Position numbers and translations under genes: made by a program
In this document: in pieces, positions 15,025-18,389 of the stretch
How the letters are laid out: every line of letters starts with the position of its first letter
Position numbering within the stretch: the stretch's first letter is position 1
Assembly: GCA_020057015.1 (NCBI GenBank)
Contig: JAGVGS010000145.1
Span: 1 to 18,389 of the forward strand
Length of the DNA: 18,389 bases
Direction: 5' to 3'
From: Candidatus Omnitrophota bacterium
Lineage (GTDB): Bacteria; Omnitrophota; Gorgyraeia; Aquiviventales; Aquiviventaceae
The notes under the pieces: model-generated
What the model saw: only the letters and a program-made list of their open reading frames with translations
Databases searched by the model: none
What the model was told of the DNA's origin: nothing

Positions 15025-15864
15025 ATGGGTTCGGTTGAGCTCCAGCTGGCGGCGTCTTTCCGCGAGCGCTCCGTCATGACCGCAACGACGGTGCATCCGA
15101 CGGCCATCGTGCATGGCAAGGCCCGGCTGGGCGCCGGGGCGATGATCGGCCCGTATGCGGTGATCGGCGAGCACGTGGCCATCGGCGAGCGCACGCAGGT
15201 GGGCTCGCACTGCGTGGTGGAGGGCCGCACGACCATCGGGCAGGAGTGCCAGATTTTCACCGGCGCGGTGTTGGGCAGCGCCCCGCAGGACCGCAAATAC
15301 CACGGGGAAGAGACGACGCTGGTGATCGGCGATCGCAACAAGATCCGCGAATACGTGACCATGAACCCGGGCACCGAGGGCGGCGGCGGCCAGACGGTCG
15401 TGGGCTCGGAGTGCCTCTTCATGGCCTATTCGCACGTGGCGCACGACTGCTTCGTCGGCAACCAGGTGGTCTTGGCTAATAGCGCCGCACTCGCCGGCCA
15501 TATTACCGTGGCGGATCGCGCCACGATCGGCGGGCTGGTGGGGGTGCATCAGTTCGTGCGCATCGGCGAGATGGCCTTTATCGGCGGCTGTTCGCGGGTG
15601 GTGCAGGACGTGCCCCCGTTTGCCACCGTCGTCGGCTACCCGGCGAAGGTGTACGGCATGAACAATGAAGGCTTGCGCCGCGCCGGCGTGGATCACGACA
15701 CCAAGCAACAGCTGCACCGCGCCTTCCGCATCCTCTTCCATTCCAAACTCTCCATGAGCCATGCGGTCGAGCAGGTAGAGCGTGACCTCCCCGCGCCGTG
15801 CGCGGAGCTCGCGCGCCTGCTCACCTTCGTCCGCGAATCCAAGCGCGGCGTCTGCCGCGCGTAA
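15025..15864 (+). CDS. lpxA: UDP-N-acetylglucosamine acyltransferase LpxA
   Basis: LpxA transfers a 3-hydroxyacyl chain from ACP to UDP-GlcNAc, the first step of lipid A synthesis. Hexapeptide repeats of a left-handed beta-helix run from HPTAIV to about residue 205, and a helical C-terminal domain follows. The catalytic His is at 140 in SHVAHDC (E. coli His 125). A Gly at 188, equivalent to E. coli Gly 173, suggests a long acyl chain (inference). I list the ATG at 15025, one base after lpxC-fabZ, because the extra 17 codons show coding-like GC by codon position. The ATG at 15076 gives exactly 262 residues, the E. coli length, and is a serious alternative. Neither has a good Shine-Dalgarno sequence. 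Confidence 0.94.
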   Translation: MGSVELQLAASFRERSVMTATTVHPTAIVHGKARLGAGAMIGPYAVIGEHVAIGERTQVGSHCVVEGRTTIGQECQIFTGAVLGSAPQDRKYHGEETTLVIGDRNKIREYVTMNPGTEGGGGQTVVGSECLFMAYSHVAHDCFVGNQVVLANSAALAGHITVADRATIGGLVGVHQFVRIGEMAFIGGCSRVVQDVPPFATVVGYPAKVYGMNNEGLRRAGVDHDTKQQLHRAFRILFHSKLSMSHAVEQVERDLPAPCAELARLLTFVRESKRGVCRA

Positions 15865-15875
15865 CCGCGCCGGCC

Positions 15876-16697
15876 ATGGCCTTGTCCCTCGCCCTCATTG
15901 CCGGTGCCGGGCGCTTCCCGTTCCATGTGGCCCAAGAAGCCAAGCGGCAGGGGGCTACGGTCTTCGCGATCGGCCTGCGGGGCTGGGCCGATCCGTCGCT
16001 GGCCCAGCAGGTGGACAGCTATCAGGAGGTGTCCGTGGGCGAGCTGGGAGCACTCATCGCGCACCTGAAGCAGGCCGGCATTCGGCAGGCCGTGATGGCG
16101 GGGAAGGTGACGAAGGAGATCCTCTTCGACCAGCGCACCGCGTTCGATGCCGAGGCAGCCGCGGTGCTGTCCCACGTGACTGATTATTCGGTGCCTGCGC
16201 TGCTCGGGGCAATTGGCCAGCGCCTGGGCCAGGAGGGCATCACGCTGCTGGACTCCTCGACGTTCCTGCAATCGAGCCTGTGCCCGGCCGGGGTGCTCAC
16301 GGTGCGCGGACCGACCCCGGTGGAGGCGGAGGATATCCGCGTGGGCTTTGAGGTGGCGCGCGCACTGGCCATGGTCGATGTGGGCCAGACCATTATCGTG
16401 AAGCAGCGGGTGATCGTGGCCGTAGAAGCGCTCGAGGGGACCGATGCCGCGATCCAACGCGCGCACTGCCTGGCGGGGGCCGGCCTCGTGGTGGTGAAGA
16501 CCGCCTCCCCGACGCAAGATCGCCGCTTCGACCTGCCGGTGGTGGGGCTGCTCACGCTGGAGACGCTGAAGGCCTGCGGGGTCTCTTGCCTCGCCGTGGA
16601 GGCCGGCAGCACCATCCTCCTGGATCGCGAGGCCCTGCTGGCAGCCTTCAGTGCTGCGCAGATTGCGATGGTCGGAGTCACGCCGCCGGCGGCGTGA
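15876..16697 (+). CDS. lpxI: UDP-2,3-diacylglucosamine pyrophosphatase LpxI
   Basis: The 273-residue protein matches LpxI (DUF1009), which cleaves UDP-2,3-diacylglucosamine to lipid X, the fourth lipid A step. It replaces the unrelated LpxH in alphaproteobacteria and several other phyla. Visible marks are LALIAGAGRFP (5-15), VMAGKVTKEILFD (73-85), ARALAMVDVGQTIIVK (161-176), ALEGTDAAI (185-193) and QDRRFDLP (214-221), the conserved block likely to hold catalytic acids. The ATG at 15876 starts the protein at its first strand; a frame open further upstream overlaps lpxA and is a shadow. It sits 11 bases after lpxA, and its stop overlaps the rhomboid ATG (TGATG). Confidence 0.93.
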   Translation: MALSLALIAGAGRFPFHVAQEAKRQGATVFAIGLRGWADPSLAQQVDSYQEVSVGELGALIAHLKQAGIRQAVMAGKVTKEILFDQRTAFDAEAAAVLSHVTDYSVPALLGAIGQRLGQEGITLLDSSTFLQSSLCPAGVLTVRGPTPVEAEDIRVGFEVARALAMVDVGQTIIVKQRVIVAVEALEGTDAAIQRAHCLAGAGLVVVKTASPTQDRRFDLPVVGLLTLETLKACGVSCLAVEAGSTILLDREALLAAFSAAQIAMVGVTPPAA

Positions 16698-17374
16698 TGA
16701 TCCCGCTTCGCGACACGATTCCGGCCCAGCGTACGGCGTGGGTCACGCGCGCGCTCATTGTGCTGAACGTCGCGGCCTTCGTGCTCGAGCTGCGCCAAGG
16801 GGCCCAGCTTGAGCCTTTCATCTACCGCTTCGGCGTGGTGCCTTCCCATTGGCTGGTCGGCGGGCTGGCCGATTTCCTCGAATGGCCGCAGTTGTTCCTC
16901 TCGCTGGTGACCTCTCAGTTTCTCCATGCCGGGGTGCTGCATCTGGGCTTCAACATGCTCTATCTGTGGATTTTCGCCGACAACGTAGAGGATCGGCTGG
17001 GGCATCCGCGCTTTCTGCTGCTGTATCTGGGCAGCGGGGTCGCGGCGGCGCTGGCCCAGATCCTCGTCTCTCCGCGCTCCTCGATTCCGTTGGTCGGGGC
17101 CAGCGGGGCGATCGCCGGCGTGCTGGGGGCCTACCTGCTGTTGTTTCCGCACAGCCGGATCGTGACCCTGATCCCGCTGGGGTTTTGCTGGGAGACCATC
17201 GAGCTGCCGGCGGTGCTGTTTCTCGTCGGCTGGTTCCTGCTGCAGTGGGTGCAGGGTCTGAGCACGATCGGGCAGGTGGCTGATGTCGGCGGCGTGGCTT
17301 TTTGGGCGCATATCGGCGGCTTTGTCGCCGGGCTCGTGGGGCTCGTGCTGCTGCGCCCGACCCGGCGATGGTAG
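16697..17374 (+). CDS. Rhomboid-family intramembrane serine protease
   Basis: The 225-residue membrane protein has about six to seven hydrophobic segments. The rhomboid marks are HAGVLHLGFNMLYLWIF (77-93) with His 77, His 82 and Asn 86, then GASGAIAG with the catalytic Ser at 136, and the AHIGG motif with catalytic His at 205. The catalytic dyad is therefore intact, so an active protease that cuts transmembrane substrates is expected. The ATG at 16697 overlaps the lpxI stop and gives MIPLRDTIP, a start common in this bacterial rhomboid subgroup. The substrate is unknown. Its place after lipid A genes suggests only shared transcription. Confidence 0.93.
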   Translation: MIPLRDTIPAQRTAWVTRALIVLNVAAFVLELRQGAQLEPFIYRFGVVPSHWLVGGLADFLEWPQLFLSLVTSQFLHAGVLHLGFNMLYLWIFADNVEDRLGHPRFLLLYLGSGVAAALAQILVSPRSSIPLVGASGAIAGVLGAYLLLFPHSRIVTLIPLGFCWETIELPAVLFLVGWFLLQWVQGLSTIGQVADVGGVAFWAHIGGFVAGLVGLVLLRPTRRW

Positions 17375-18389
17375 AACCGGTTCTAGACAGCCTGGCGTTA
17401 GCTGCTGCCCCGGCGGCCGATCGGGTGAGCCCGCGCTGCCCGGTGTTCGGGACGTGCGGCGGCTGTCGCCTGCAGGATGTGGCCTATGACGCGCAGCTGG
17501 CGCTCAAGCGCGCCCGAGTCGAGAGCTGCTTAGCCTCTTTTCATCCTCCTGCGCTGAGGCTGCATGGCCTGGCCGACCCCTGGCGCTATCGCAACCGCGC
17601 GGAATTTACGTTTGGCCAACTAGAGGGCCGCTTGGTGCTGGGTTATCACGCGGCCGGCTCTTTTACCCGGATCGTGGACCTGGAGGATTGCTGGCTGCTG
17701 CCCGAGCCGCTCATGGCGGTGGTGCGCGATGTCCGAGCCCTCGCGCAGGCTAGCGGGTTGAGCCCCTATCATCCTCGGACGCACCAAGGCTTCTTCCGCT
17801 ACCTCTTGGTGCGCCACAGCCCAGCGACGCAACGGCTGGCGGTGTGCGTCCTGACGGCCCCCGGTGAAGCGGGAGTACTCCAAGCGCTCGCGGCCGAATT
17901 GGCCGCCCGGCATCCGGCGCTGGCGTGCGTGCTCTGGGGCGTGCTCACGCAGCGGGCCGACGTGGCGCGCAGCGAGGACGTGACGGTGCTGCACGGCACC
18001 GAGCTCTTCGAGGACCAAGTGGGCCCGCATCGGCTGCAGCTGCACGCGTTTAGTTTCCTGCAGGTCTGCCATGCGCAGGCGGATGTGCTCTATCGGCGAC
18101 TGGTGGCGCTGCTGGAGGGTCTCGCCACCCAGGTTGTGTGGGATTTGTACTGCGGGGTCGGGGTGATCGGGTTGTATCTGGCTCCGCACGCGCGCTGGGT
18201 CTACGGGATTGACAGCGAGGCGCGCCAGATCGCCTTGGCCGAAGCGAATGCCCGGCGCAATGGCGCGGCGAATACGACCTATCGCTGCGGCGCGGTGGAG
18301 ACCGAGCTGCTGGATCGCCGGCGCTGGTTGGGACCGCACCGGCCCGATGTCGTGGTGCTGGATCCGCCGCGCGCCGGGATGCACCTGCA
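17368..18389 (+). CDS. RlmD/TrmA-type RNA uracil-C5 methyltransferase, 3' end outside window
   Basis: This frame has no stop before the right edge; 340 codons are visible. It resembles RlmD/TrmA enzymes that methylate uracil C5 in rRNA or tRNA using S-adenosylmethionine. An iron-sulfur motif CPVFGTCGGC places Cys 24, 30 and 33 near the N-terminus, with Cys 108 as likely fourth ligand. The WRYRNRAEF segment (72-80) is typical. The SAM domain has DLYCGVGVIGLYLA (259-272), GIDSEARQIALAEANARRNG (280-299) and LDPPRAG (331-337). The catalytic Cys lies beyond the window. The ATG at 17368 overlaps the rhomboid stop by 7 bases. Only 23 residues precede the cysteines, so the RNA-binding TRAM domain of RlmD is absent. 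FSFLQVC (228-234) has Cys where QVN is usual. RNA target unknown. Confidence 0.87.
   Translation, partial: MVEPVLDSLALAAAPAADRVSPRCPVFGTCGGCRLQDVAYDAQLALKRARVESCLASFHPPALRLHGLADPWRYRNRAEFTFGQLEGRLVLGYHAAGSFTRIVDLEDCWLLPEPLMAVVRDVRALAQASGLSPYHPRTHQGFFRYLLVRHSPATQRLAVCVLTAPGEAGVLQALAAELAARHPALACVLWGVLTQRADVARSEDVTVLHGTELFEDQVGPHRLQLHAFSFLQVCHAQADVLYRRLVALLEGLATQVVWDLYCGVGVIGLYLAPHARWVYGIDSEARQIALAEANARRNGAANTTYRCGAVETELLDRRRWLGPHRPDVVVLDPPRAGMHL

Noticed and set aside
14451..15422. 323-codon minus-strand frame across lpxC-fabZ and lpxA
   Set aside because: Shadow of two well-supported genes, no domain signs.
16184..17311. 375-codon minus-strand frame across lpxI and the rhomboid gene
   Set aside because: Low-complexity His/Gln/Arg-rich shadow typical of GC-rich coding DNA; both plus-strand genes are clear.

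Overview
The window is a gene-dense, high-GC stretch of bacterial chromosome. One 60-base count in glmU gives about 68% G+C, while the middle of ispE falls to about 50%. Every gene is on the plus strand. Most gaps are under 25 bases, the largest being 47 bases after the tRNA, and many genes overlap or abut. I see no insertion sequence, phage gene, CRISPR array, rRNA or clear rho-independent terminator. The long minus-strand ORFs look like high-GC shadows.

The organism is a Gram-negative-type (diderm) bacterium that makes lipid A: it has BamA, a Skp/OmpH chaperone, an LpxC-FabZ fusion, LpxA and LpxI. The fused lpxC-fabZ gene, LpxI instead of LpxH, and the joining of gene orders seen separately elsewhere suggest a non-proteobacterial diderm. 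Omnitrophota or Elusimicrobiota are candidates, but this placement is a low-confidence inference from remembered gene content.

Layout: (1) bases 2-1426, a 13-repeat TPR protein cut by the left edge; (2) 1441-3221, a two-subunit (split) transketolase; (3) 3239-4187, ispE, whose stop codon lies inside a tRNA-Gln(UUG) gene; (4) 4235-7996, glmU, prs, rplY/ctc and pth (cell-wall and LPS precursor, PRPP, 5S rRNA-binding protein, peptidyl-tRNA hydrolase); (5) 7993-10823, the classic rpsF-ssb-rpsR-rplI-dnaB block; (6) 10823-16697, outer-membrane biogenesis: bamA, skp, lpxC-fabZ, lpxA, lpxI; (7) 16697-17374, a rhomboid protease; (8) 17368 to the right edge, an RlmD/TrmA-type RNA methyltransferase with an iron-sulfur cysteine motif, cut by the edge.

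The genes look like one very long transcriptional run linking sugar-phosphate and isoprenoid precursors, nucleotide and cell-wall precursors, translation, replication and outer-membrane assembly. No wholly new system is evident. The most interesting items are the ispE/tRNA-Gln overlap with an alternative 3' hairpin, a histone-like Lys/Ala/Arg tail on GlmU, the dnaB-bamA one-base junction, the absence of lpxD and lpxB from the lipid A block, and residue changes in Prs and the RNA methyltransferase.
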